DNA from: Tubiluchus corallicola
Taxonomy: Eukaryota; Priapulida; Priapulimorpha; Priapulimorphida; Tubiluchidae
Direction: 5' to 3'
Assembly: GCA_030141605.1 (NCBI GenBank)
Contig: JAQGDQ010000135.1
Span: 425,001 to 466,619 of the forward strand
DNA length: 41,619 bases
Shown here: one piece after another, positions 30,951 to 40,091 of the stretch
Numbering within the stretch: position 1 is the stretch's first letter
Layout: every line of letters starts with the position of its first letter
Translations under genes and position numbers: made by a program
The notes under the pieces: model-generated
What the model was told of the DNA's origin: nothing
The model's database searches: none
Seen by the model: only the letters and a program-made list of their open reading frames with translations

Positions 30951-32575
30951 TCTTGGCCTCCCTTGAATGTTTTTAACGGAACATGAAAACAATAACAACT
31001 CAGAAGACTAAATATGTTCCAGTAAGCAACGTTTCTGTACTGGCCTTTCCAGAACAGATCATTTTGTTTTTACCGAAACTAGACCGTCCTTACCAGGATA
31101 TACTTCAACAACTCTATCCAGTTCCAAGTGATTCCTAGGTAGCAAACTATTAATCAAAAGCACTACATCACCACATTTAAGGTTATCTAGTTGTTTTTCC
31201 CACTTCTGGAAGTTCTGTAACATTGGGATGTACTCTAGCACCCATCACCTTCAGAAGATGCCAGCCAAGTACTGAACTTGGTACCACCAACGATGATATA
31301 AGTCTTACGAGCCAAGCAGCTTGGTCGGCACGTACCCGTTTCTTAGCAAAAGTAGGTGATTAGGTGTGAGTGGTTTCGAGATCAGAGGGGTCATCCAAAA
31401 TCATTGTAATGGGCCTACCATTAATGATCGATTTACTAGACACATAAGGCTTTCGTCATCAAGTTTCTGCTCATTGAGTACAGAAAAGGCAATCCTTCAT
31501 ATAGTGCATATCATCCGCTCCCAAACACCACCATAGTGTGATGCTTATGGGGTGTTGAATATCCACTGAATCTTCCGTAAGATATCCGCAATCTTTGGTT
31601 AATCCCAACTGCATATACCAGTCCTTAGCTCCTGTGCTCGGACAAAATTTGTGCCATTGTCAGATCTAATGATTGTTGGAAGGCCATGCCGACTTATAAA
31701 TCGAAACAAAGCAGGGATGAATCTGGTGGTCTCCTTGGAATGAAGAATTTCGATATGAATGGCACGAATCGTCAAACAGGTGAAGATACATTCATATCTC
31801 TTTACTTCCGAGCATCCTCTCTTAACAAAGAAGGGCCCCGAAGCAATGCACTCCAACGGCTGTAATTGCAGCCTCCATTGGAGAAATGCGATCCATTCGT
31901 AAATCAGGCATCCGCTGCACAACAGGTGTTCCTTCACGGCACTTACAGGTAACACAACAAAATAAAAGGCTTCTGACACGTGCTCGCACCTTGATGATCC
32001 AATATTTCTTTCTAAGCTTGGCCACTACATAATCGCGAACAGAATCTCTGTTGTTTTGTGCATTTCGTGAACAATGAGATCTATGACGTGGTGATTTCCT
32101 AGCAAAATCATTTGGTGCTTGCCTGGTACATGACCGCCAACTCAGAGAACATCTTCAGAATCTTTGAACGGATTAAGTTTCCATAAAGATTTGGCTACAT
32201 CATGAAGGTATTTATGATACTGATCTCTGCTTGCTGAATTTCCTGAACAGTTAACTCCATGCAGTTGTTCACCTTCACCTCAAATCGTTTCACTTTAGCA
32301 AGCAATAACTTCGTCAGCCTGAGAATCCAAGCTACAGTCTTGTGTAGTTTGTACCATAATGAGCGCCTTTCAAACAAATGTTCCAAGTGGCTCCTTATCA
32401 GTTATAACAGATGTCATAGCTGTTGCCATGACAGAAGATGTGCATGAAGAACCTTGTTGCTTTTGCTCTTTGCTCTGCTTTATTTCCATTAACTCACCAG
32501 ATGGAAATTCAGATTTGGATTCAATCCACTTATCACTCGGCAATTACAAGGTTGCAACAAAAGTGTCGAATTAAA
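30951..32575 (-). mobile_element. Decayed BEL/Pao LTR retrotransposon, integrase half of pol
   Basis: From high to low coordinates on minus come a TVAWILRLTKLL...LTVQEIQQAE linker (32195-32386), the zinc-binding [21 protein letters not shown] part (about 31920-32025), the integrase core with [14 protein letters not shown] and [17 protein letters not shown] (31630-31790), then an ASHYGGVWERMI block (about 31540) and the BEL-type C-terminus YIPMLQNFQKWEKQLDNLKC, GDVVLL, VVEVYPGKDGLV (31059-31241). The first catalytic Asp position reads VGVHCFG, so Asp is replaced by His. Several stops and frame changes are present. No reverse transcriptase, protease or gag remains. It is not able to move by itself. 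Confidence 0.85.
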
Positions 32576-32686
32576 TGACAAAAAAGTTAGTGTACCTGCA
32601 GCCTAATAATTTTGAGTGCCACTGGACTTGTGTCGTCTAAACTAGATCCAACAGTTTCAGCAACTTTGTATATTTATACAAAATGT

Positions 32687-32697
32687 ATTATTCAAGT
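32687..32697 (+). repeat. Target-site duplication of the SINE, left copy
   Basis: ATTATTCAAGT, identical to 33168-33178, directly before the first base of the 5S-like head. Confidence 0.85.
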
Positions 32698-32790
32698 GAC
32701 TACGGCGTCTGATCTCCGAAGTTAAGCAACGCAGAGCCTGGTTAGTACTTGGATGGGTGACCGCCTAAGAATACCAGGTGCTGTAGGCTT
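32698..32790 (+). pseudogene. 5S rRNA-derived head with a 27-nt internal deletion
   Basis: Matches 5S rRNA nucleotides 1-9 and then about 37-120: GTCTGATCTCCGAAGTTAAG, then CCTGGTTAGTACTTGGATGG, GTGACCGCCT, and CTGTAGGCTT at the end. Box A, the intermediate element and box C of the RNA polymerase III promoter are all retained. The first-helix partner strands (GACTACGG and CTGTAGGC) are kept, but helix II and III sequence is missing, so it cannot be a functional 5S rRNA. Confidence 0.9.
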
Positions 32791-33167
32791 GGGGGATGCC
32801 CACACTGTATCTCGACACTAGGCGGAGGAGCTGCACAATCAGCCAACGGCTAGATAGCGGAGGAGGTCAAGTGACGAAACGGCCATGTATAGAGGAGTAA
32901 ACCTAAATCAGGAGTGGAGCCCCGAAGGCGGACCAGTGCAGCATGCTCACTGATTCCGGCAGCTTCTGCAGCCAACCTGGTGCCACACGTATCGCTCCGC
33001 TTTCCTTTGGACTACACCAGCGAGGAAGAGAGGGGGTTCCTGTTGTCTGGGCAATTCAGGATCTCCATACACCTTGCCCAGGCGTGTGTCCTGGAGACGT
33101 TCAAGGGATCGCACTGCACTCTCTTGACACACACTCCATTGTCTTCTGAGACAGAAGGATGCGAACA
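32698..33167 (+). mobile_element. 5S rRNA-headed SINE (SINE3-like)
   Basis: The unit begins exactly at a 5S rRNA 5' end (GACTACGGC) and is flanked by an 11-bp perfect target duplication, so the boundaries are well fixed: 470 bp. The head is 93 bp of 5S sequence with the internal promoter intact. The ~377-bp body is GC-richer than its surroundings and contains AGGAGTGGAGCCCCGAAGGC and CCAACCTGGTGCCACACGTA. The three overlapping frames within it (up to 100 codons) are incidental. The 3' end has no poly(A) and ends ...GGATGCGAAC, so the partner LINE probably uses a sequence-specific 3' end. I recognise no partner LINE in the window. Confidence 0.85.
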
Positions 33168-33178
33168 ATTATTCAAGT
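33168..33178 (+). repeat. Target-site duplication of the SINE, right copy
   Basis: ATTATTCAAGT, identical to 32687-32697. Confidence 0.85.
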
Positions 33179-34520
33179 ATTTATATTATTTATGTTTGGT
33201 TGATAAACATGTGTGAATAAAATAGAAATGTGTGAACAAATGTGATACATACTGTATGATTTTGGAAATTATAAACGAGACATGCTCATGCCTAAGTGAT
33301 CACTGATAGGTTTTGTTGCCAAAAACCAAAAACATGTTACATGTAAGCATATATATATATAAATAAATATAGGACCTAAAAGTGTACAAGCAAATTTATT
33401 TGAAGCCTTATTTCCTTTGCTGATACACAGTACGTAATAAAAGTAGGTGGCACATATATGACATCTATTTTAAGATTTAGGTGCATTAGCCCTAAATATC
33501 AATTAATACAGTTTCTGCACGAATAGGTAGTTCAGTAAATAGAAGCGTTATTTAAAATGGCCAGGTTTAACAATTATGTAAGGTCTACACAGTTTGCATG
33601 TATATGCAGAGGCTGATGTGCCTTTAAGATTGCCCTTTTTGTCTTTAATTTGGAACTAGAAAACAAGCACTTTCTGTGTCTAAGGCGTTCCGTTTTTTTG
33701 GAGGCAGCACTATGACTTGCTCGGTTACTTTTTTTGCTCGGTTTTTTTTGAAAAGTTCAGCATCTTTTTCCAATAATGACTTTGGGGCTCGTCTTTTTGC
33801 ATCCGTCTTTTTACTCCCTCCCTCTTTCCGCTCTATTCCATATTAATTTGTATTAACTTAGAATCATCTCCCGTCAAAGAGTTGCATAATTCAGAGGCAT
33901 ATAATTGAGATGGCACTACTAACGAATCTCTATTGTAACGAATCCCTCGTTCGATGCTAATGTCGCATACTCATACAGCTCAAAAAGTAGTTGCCAAATA
34001 ACCTATTTCCAGCACCCTACAGGGTAAAAAAGCAACCCGGAGCCTTCAATTCCTAGTTCACGCTTACCTTTGTAAACTTTTATAAATAAACAGGAGTTGC
34101 CAATGAAAATTATTGATTAAAACGTCATGCAAAAACTTGGTCCTAGGAGAACATAATTGCCTTTGTCGATGCGGTAACTATATTATATAACTAAGCGGTT
34201 GCACAGCAGTCTCTACGGTGGGATTTTGCAGCTGATATCTAATGCTTCAGATGATAAATAAAAGATAAATCACGTGTTTGATATTGATCATAATATGACA
34301 GCTGTTTTTCAATAATTCGCTTGTAATGCGTATCCCATTTTGACCAGTAAAAGATCAAGTGTGCGTACTTTGTACTTCCTTCCAATGTGCATGCGTATTT
34401 GTTGTTCTGAACAAACTGTTCGCTGATAAGAATAAGGGATCAATTAATTGATGTGATCTGCGTTGGTGTAGATATATAGCTTAGGTGCTACCAGATGGTA
34501 GTTTAGACTAGCACTAGAAG
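33179..34520. other. Intergenic, nothing recognised
   Basis: AT-rich DNA between the SINE and the glycosyltransferase. No remaining part of the BEL/Pao element is visible past the SINE. Confidence 0.4.
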
Positions 34521-34526
34521 TTGCAA

Positions 34527-34534
34527 TATAAATA
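34527..34534 (+). promoter_or_regulatory. Possible TATA box of the glycosyltransferase
   Basis: TATAAATA, followed about 25 bp later by CTCAGCAGTT, which could be an initiator, and an ATG at 34590. That ATG opens only a 34-codon hydrophobic frame (MMSSLFWQCFLIVGFSMPSS...) which stops at 34692. It could be part of a first exon with a signal anchor, but no donor fits the phase of the main exon, so the link is speculative. Confidence 0.3.
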
Positions 34535-34923
34535 CTTTCTTCTGTTCGCTCAGCAGTTTTTAACACCACCAACACCAGAGTGTGCTTCTATGATGTCCTC
34601 GCTATTTTGGCAATGCTTTCTAATTGTTGGTTTCAGTATGCCCAGTTCAAATTGTTGTCGAATCTCGTGTGGTGGCATTCTATATGAACTATAATGCAAT
34701 TAGATGACTGCGGGATAGACTGTAGTTCGCGTTGAGAAGTGCAATTCTAAGCGTGAATAGATGAGCATGTGAGTGTATACTGTGTGTAATACAATTTTTT
34801 ATGAACAGGTGTAGCAAAGTCAAGTTGTAAAAGGGTGTTGTTGAAACTACGTTGTTGAAATAACCATTCAAACAGCCCAAAGCAAACAGCGTCGTTAGAA
34901 GCGGCAAAATTTTGCACGTTGCG

Positions 34924-35736
34924 ATGATCAACGAAGCATATCTGCAACTGACTCACAACTGGTTATGCAATACCGAGGTTTTTAATGTCCATGATCAATT
35001 GCTGTTTATCGTAACCGACGACGCCAGTTATTCGTCACTCCAGAAACGTTGGCCCAATGTGAAAGTATTTCATTTAAATACGTTAGAAAAACTCAACGAC
35101 AAGTATTCGTATGGCACTTGGAACTACAGGTATTATTTACTTCTTCGAGTGAAGTTCTTGTTAAGTTTACTGAGAAACAACATTCCCTTTGTGCTCTTTG
35201 AAACTGACAGCTTGTGGCTGAGAAATCCCAATGAACTGTTAAGAAACTACAGCAATTATGACATCATTGGAGCACAAATTGGAGCAAAACTTGAGAGACA
35301 AAACTACTCAGTTAACTACATGTTCGTTAATTCGACTAATGAAGGTGCAGAAATTTGGGGTGAAATGACGAAACGTTTGGAAAATGCCATTACAAAGACC
35401 TACGAACAAGATGAGCTAGATCGTTTGTGTAAACACAAGTTTGCTTCAGCCAAATGTACGTTATTTCCTTACAAATACGTCAGCGATGGTATATGGTACA
35501 GAATGAGTCCTAGTACAAGAGCAAAAATAGTTCCTGACCCTTACATAATAAATAACAATTTCATTGTAGGCATACCCAACAAAATGTCTAGAGCTAAAAG
35601 TTTAGGTCATTGGTTTATGGGTGAATCTTCCATCTGTAACGTCACTCACGTAAATCACGTTATAAAAACAGGTGGACGATCTTCATTAATTTGTCCTTTT
35701 GGAAGCAGCAGCGCAAAGTGCGTGCCCAAAGTTTGA
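34924..35736 (+). CDS. Nucleotide-diphospho-sugar transferase (Nucleotid_trans/GT77-like)
   Basis: 270 residues from the first ATG in an open frame that extends back to 34864 (stop at 34861). It matches the nucleotide-diphospho-sugar transferase domain, a GT-A type glycosyltransferase that uses nucleotide sugars, usually in the Golgi. In order: AYLQLTHNWLCN (5-16), LLFIVTDDASY (26-36), the GTWNYRYYLLLRVKFL helix (64-79), the metal and sugar-nucleotide site VLFETDSLWLRNP (90-102), where ETD stands in for DxD, then YDIIGAQIG (112-120), a D-G-I-WYRM block (188-194) and DPYIINNNFIVG (205-216). Family members normally have an N-terminal membrane anchor and stem. None is encoded here, so an upstream exon is likely, joined at CAAACAG or GCAAACAG near 34875-34890. 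An alternative is a truncated, soluble copy. The stop codon lies in a perfect hairpin. The acceptor substrate is unknown. Confidence 0.85.
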   Translation: MINEAYLQLTHNWLCNTEVFNVHDQLLFIVTDDASYSSLQKRWPNVKVFHLNTLEKLNDKYSYGTWNYRYYLLLRVKFLLSLLRNNIPFVLFETDSLWLRNPNELLRNYSNYDIIGAQIGAKLERQNYSVNYMFVNSTNEGAEIWGEMTKRLENAITKTYEQDELDRLCKHKFASAKCTLFPYKYVSDGIWYRMSPSTRAKIVPDPYIINNNFIVGIPNKMSRAKSLGHWFMGESSICNVTHVNHVIKTGGRSSLICPFGSSSAKCVPKV

Positions 35737-35762
35737 TCATTAATATAATGATCAAACTTTGG
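35726..35762 (+). repeat. Perfect 17-bp hairpin over the stop codon
   Basis: CCAAAGTTTGATCATTA, loop ATA, TAATGATCAAACTTTGG. All 17 pairs match. The TGA stop (35734-35736) is in the left arm. It could arise from a short inverted duplication of the gene's end, or form a stem in the mRNA. Confidence 0.95.
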
Positions 35763-35959
35763 ACACCAAGCACAATTTTGAAATATTATATTAAATGTTT
35801 ATGATTTATTTATGACGATGATTAATTAACAACCAACTTACTGTAGACTATTTCTATCTAAATTGAAAACTGAAGGAAAACTGTGTAATGTTTTGTTTTC
35901 AGAGAGATGTAAAATTTTAAACGATTTGGCATCCATTCTTGAAAATATCAACCCAACAA

Positions 35960-36110
35960 AAATCATAGACGGATTCATGTATGGTAAAACTTTATTCTTT
36001 CTTACAAAAAAAAACAAAAAAAAAACAAAAAACGGATGTTTCGAAATCCATTGCGAGTTTCATCATCAGCATTATGTAGGTACTGATGATGATATCCGCA
36101 ATAGGATTTA
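35960..36110 (-). mobile_element. Retroelement 3' end with a hammerhead-like motif
   Basis: On minus, CTGATGATGAAACTCGCAAT, then GGATTTCGAAACATC, is followed by a T-rich stretch, AATAAAG and TTTTACC. The order (CTGATGA, a stem-loop, CGAAAC, T-rich, AATAAA) is found at the ends of Penelope-like and other retroelements that carry minimal hammerhead ribozymes. See findings for the core comparison. No reverse transcriptase of that class is adjacent. Confidence 0.4.
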
Positions 36111-36299
36111 GCAATATCTGTTTTCTCTTTCTTGTACGAATCAATACGAAAATCATCTAAAACCTTAATTAATATATGATCTATTGCAAACATAATATAT
36201 TTTATCTACTTGTAGATTTTCGACCTTGCATTTGTTGTAGACCTTTCTGTTTGCGTGTCCTTTGTCTCATCTGATCACGATATGGCACGACTTTCTCCA

Positions 36300-37180
36300 T
36301 AATTATGCCTAAAGTATTAGCTAGTAGGCCTGTTTGCTGTAAAAGTTTTCATTTCGAAAAAGTTAATAAAATTCTTATTAAACATGACTTGCAAATCTGT
36401 AACTCATTTTTAAATATGCTACTACTGTTTATGGGATCTTTTCATAAAGGAAATAATAGGAATAGTCTATTTAAATATGTTAGAAGGCAACGTTGCAATG
36501 ACAACGGTGAGTCCTTAAAAATGTGTCTGAAACTTGGTTGTTATTGTCGAAGAAAATGCAGAACTTTTAAATAGCCGTTTTTCAAAGTTTTTTTGTTGTT
36601 GATAATGGTAATGTTCCACGTATGGTCTATAAAATTCCCATGCAATGTCAGTCTTGAAACTGATATGCATTTCCTGCCATGCTTCGTAAAATGTTAAATA
36701 AAATTATGCCAAAGCTGAGCAGAACAGCAGATGGAATATTTTCGCTTTTCCTTAAGAAAGTGAGGAATGACATTTGTGTCCATTATCTGCTATTTCCATT
36801 TGTTCTTTTAGAAACTGTTTTATCATATATCTAGAGAAAAGTTGACGCTATGCTGTACCTATTTTTTAAAAAAGGCAAAAGTTCAAATCCTAGCAACTAC
36901 ATATAGACCCATATCGTTGACTTGCATAAAGTTTGCAAAATAATTGAAATGTGCGTTGACGTTATCTAAATGAACATAATTTTAATGTTAAATCAGTGAT
37001 TTGCCTGATTATATCATAGATGTTGCAGTCACGCGTTTGTCCCGGACGATGTCAAATTGTGCCACACTTTGAAAGTAAATAATTTTGATTCTTTACAAAA
37101 TTCATTAGACAAACTTTTAGAATGGTCAAATTAATAGTAATCAAGTGCTTCTGCAGGAAAATGTTCTGCTGTGCACATAA
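36300..37180 (+). mobile_element. Decayed non-LTR retrotransposon (LINE), reverse-transcriptase fragment
   Basis: On plus, in order: NNRNSLFKYVRRQR (about 36450-36490), a LSRTADGIFSLFLKKV block (about 36710-36760), KKGKSSNPSNY followed after a frame change by RPISLTCIKFAKIIEMCV (36868-36955), then FVPDDVKLCHTLKVNNFDSL and QNSLDKLLEWSN (37038-37134). These are the linker, the start of the reverse transcriptase and the region around its catalytic motif, where FADD reads FVPDD. The 70-80 bp between KIIE and the FADD equivalent should be several hundred, so the central core is deleted. Inactive. Confidence 0.75.
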
Positions 37181-37259
37181 GACGTTAGAATCCTTCTGCA
37201 TCCCAATAATGTGGAGCCTTAAAGGAAAAAGCAATCCTCGAACAACATTCATTGTATTT

Positions 37260-38780
37260 TAATATATACATTAAAAATTACAACACAATACACCCTCTAC
37301 TGTAGCAGATTAAATCGTTGTGTATAGCTGTGTTTATGTAAAAATTAGTCATCGATTCGATTAGCTGTAATTTACATGATTATACCTCAGTATGAGAATG
37401 TATTGTAAATGCAATTCTGCGAGCATATACTAGGTACCGTATGGATACTTGTAAAGGTGAAGTTTAGCTTATTAAACTACTTATTCTGTGGTTTGTCGGT
37501 GTTGCGAGGCTACTGTTGTCGCTAACTGGTTTTCAATGAAATATTGGTGGGCAGCGGGATTCATCAAAAAGTAATAAGTAGCATTAATAATCTCCCATTT
37601 AACGTTTTCGATAATTTATAATAGATAAGAGTATCTGCAATTGCAAAAAAATTTGCTCAAGTACCTAGATGTGGATATTGCACTATAATCGATTGTCGTC
37701 ATCTGTAGCGCACAAGCGTGAAATGATCGCGATTTTAAACTGATTTTATTAAAAGTACACCAAGAGCTTATCACAGTTTTTATTGCTGAAACTTACTAAC
37801 CTCTTTCCCAAATATTAAAATAAGCTTAACCGCACCAGGATCTTGGTTTTTTCTTATTTCTCTTTGTGATTTAATTATTATATATCCAATAATCTTTGCC
37901 GTGAAATTGCTTCCGAAGCAAATGGTGCAACGAATATAATGATCTTTCGTTGTTTTCAGTTTTTCATCAGACAGAGTCATTTTGCTTAAGGCCTTTAAAT
38001 CTTTACATTCGTCCTATTGTGTAATTTTCTACGTCAATATGGTGTCACCAAAAAATAAGGAATTTATGTTCTTATATAATTACATTATTTTGACTTAATC
38101 AACAGTTCTGATGACCTACATGGTTTTTGCCTCGGTGGTAAATAGTAGGTTGGAAAGAAATTTCTGTCTTTCTATGTTTGCGATTGAAATTTGTAAAATT
38201 AATAAAAAAAAAGTATGAATATTAGAAAGTAAGCATATATATCTGGCAACTAGAAATGAGATTTGGATGGATGCTATAAATTTTTTTGTTGTTAACATTC
38301 CACTATGTAAAATAAGTTTGAAACAACAGTTTAAAATGCATCAAGTGATGACAGCAGGAGAATGCATTATGTACTATTATATTAATAAATCTAATTTATT
38401 CTGCATTTGCATAAATACAATACATATACTACATGCATTGTATAATTATGAAATGCATAAACAGTTATCACAGTTAATTACATTATAATAATATTATACA
38501 ATAATGGGCATAAAAGTTATCTTTTTTTTCAATAAATATTCTCTAATGTATATGGTGCATTACAGCACCTGATACAAATGTCTGCAATATAAATACTAAA
38601 AACTTTATTTAAAATTTAAAACCAAATTAATTATGTAAATTGTACGATGCTAGGATTAAATTTGTAAAAACTATAAATATAAGTAAACTACTACAATTAT
38701 TAGCAGCAGTTTTCCATTACATTTAATTATTCTCAAGTATATATAAACCGGTTTGCTCAATTGCGTATCATGTCATTATG
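37260..38780. other. Intergenic, one doubtful small frame
   Basis: AT-rich. The minus frame at 37780-37980 is described separately. Other frames (38116-38298, 38267-38488) show no domain. Confidence 0.35.
37780..37980 (-). CDS. Possible small gene or first exon, unknown function
   Basis: 66 codons from an ATG in good context (AAAATGACT): MTLSDEKLKTTKDHYIRCTI, CFGSNFTAKIIGYIIIKSQR, EIRKNQDPGAVKLILIFGKE. The charged N-terminus and the lack of AT-driven Lys/Asn/Ile/Phe runs give some coding feel. GAAAGAG|GTTAGT near its end could be a splice donor, in which case this is a first exon. I know no homologue. Confidence 0.22.
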   Translation of the reverse strand: MTLSDEKLKTTKDHYIRCTICFGSNFTAKIIGYIIIKSQREIRKNQDPGAVKLILIFGKEVSKFQQ

Positions 38781-38782
38781 AA

Positions 38783-39962
38783 CTAGTTCCCGTATGATAT
38801 TGATGTACAAACTAAGAGTAGACTCGTTTCGATTTCTATTACTGTATTTATATCCATTATGTCTCGTTTCATTTTAAGTAATTCTTTATTGTTATTGTTA
38901 TTTTTCATACAAATGCAATCAAAGATTAAATGGTGTGGTGTTTGAAAGTCATTATTACATTGACACATTATCACTAACTCAAAGGTTATATTTAAAAGCA
39001 TTAAAAGCATTACAGCCTCTACCAAGTAGTAAACTAAATGCACTTGTTTCAATAAGTCTGTCATATTCTCCTAGAGGTAACATTAAAGGGGTGGTGAAAA
39101 TTGGGACCGTTTTCCGAGGCAGACCAGCTAGCGGATTACCATGCTGCAGATTTCTGTGCCACAGAAATTTATTAACAAATTTATTAACTTCTGACTTACT
39201 ATATTTGACGTTTAGTGAATTAACACAGGCATCAACCAATTTTTGATTACGTGGAATTTCTATAGCTTTAGTGATTTTTAGAAATGACTTGGCTTTTATG
39301 ACATGATTTGCTATGAAGTGGTTAGTTGCTTGGCCGCTAATTAACGAAGTGTCGATCTGCTCTTCCCCACACCTGGCCAAATCGCTTTCCGGTTGACCTA
39401 GAATTTTCATCAAGAATTTACAAATAATAGCAGAATATTGTACCTCGAGAGGTGGGTTCCTTTTCTAGTTCCTTTTTAGGTAGGTTATAAGATACTCCTG
39501 TGGCTGTTTTTACTATGTCGTACACAGAAGATCATCGAAGACTTTTAATTGTTTATCTAGCCAGCAAGAAGCTGCGTATAACGATGTGGGTAATGCCACT
39601 GTTTTAGCTAGGTTCATAATTCAGGCCAGCTTTAGTCCTCTATATTTAAAGCAAAAACTTTTAATTTTTTGCCATTTATTCCAGCATTTTCCCTCACGTC
39701 TGCTACATGAACAGAAAAGCTCAGTTCTTTGTCAACTGTTATACCTAACACATTAATAAAATGTCCATATACTTAATCTGCATGTCACCGAAGCGTAAAT
39801 TTGGTGGTGTGGGTTCATATTTTAAATTTAACGAAGTTTTAAACAGAATAGCCGCGGTTTTGTTAACCGCACAGTTGATGTTCATGCGCCATCTATTACA
39901 CGATCTATACGGCTTGTGACATTGTTTTTGCGCTTCTGTATATGCACGATACATTGATCTGT
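38783..39962 (-). mobile_element. Decayed Jockey/LOA-type LINE, C-terminal part
   Basis: On minus, from high to low coordinates: NKTAAILF...PPNLRFGDMQIKY (39745-39890), VLGITVDKELSFSVHVADVR (about 39690-39750, another frame), ALPTSLYAASCWLDKQLKVF (about 39540-39600), IPRNQKLVDACVNSLNVKYS, TVPIFTTPLMLP and ETSAFSLLLGRG (38979-39260), then the cysteine-histidine motif CQCNNDFQTPHHLIFDC (38915-38970). This is the thumb and C-terminal region of a Jockey-like element. Frames change at least three times. The 5' part appears to be missing because the CR1-like LINE tail begins at 39963. Confidence 0.75.
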
Positions 39963-39989
39963 TATAGACATAGACATAGAACATTTATT
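39963..39989 (-). repeat. LINE 3' tail: AATAAATG plus short TCTATG repeat
   Basis: On minus, AATAAATGTTCTATGTCTAT, then GTCTATA, before the sequence of the next element begins. It has the same form as the edge of the array at 905-1147. Confidence 0.75.
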
Positions 39990-40048
39990 TTCTCCATTTG
40001 TTTGACATGACAAGTTTTTTTAGTTATTACTTAATTATAGTAGTGGAG

Positions 40049-40091
40049 CAGGGCAGGGAAGGACCATAGGGTCATCTAGTCTCCTGCCCTG
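40049..40091 (-). other. 3'-UTR stem-loop of the CR1-like LINE
   Basis: CAGGGCAGG (40049-40057) pairs with CCTGCCCTG (40083-40091), nine perfect pairs, mostly G-C, around a loop that contains ACCATAGGGT (itself able to pair in part). Hairpins close to the 3' end are the usual recognition element for a LINE reverse transcriptase. This one stands out in an AT-rich 3' region. Confidence 0.6.

Noticed and set aside
32698-32790. Functional 5S rRNA gene
   Set aside because: 27 internal nucleotides are missing, it lies at the head of a unit with target duplications, and it is a single copy here.
32914-33216. 100-codon plus frame and two overlapping frames
   Set aside because: They lie in the body of the 5S-headed SINE and carry no protein motif.
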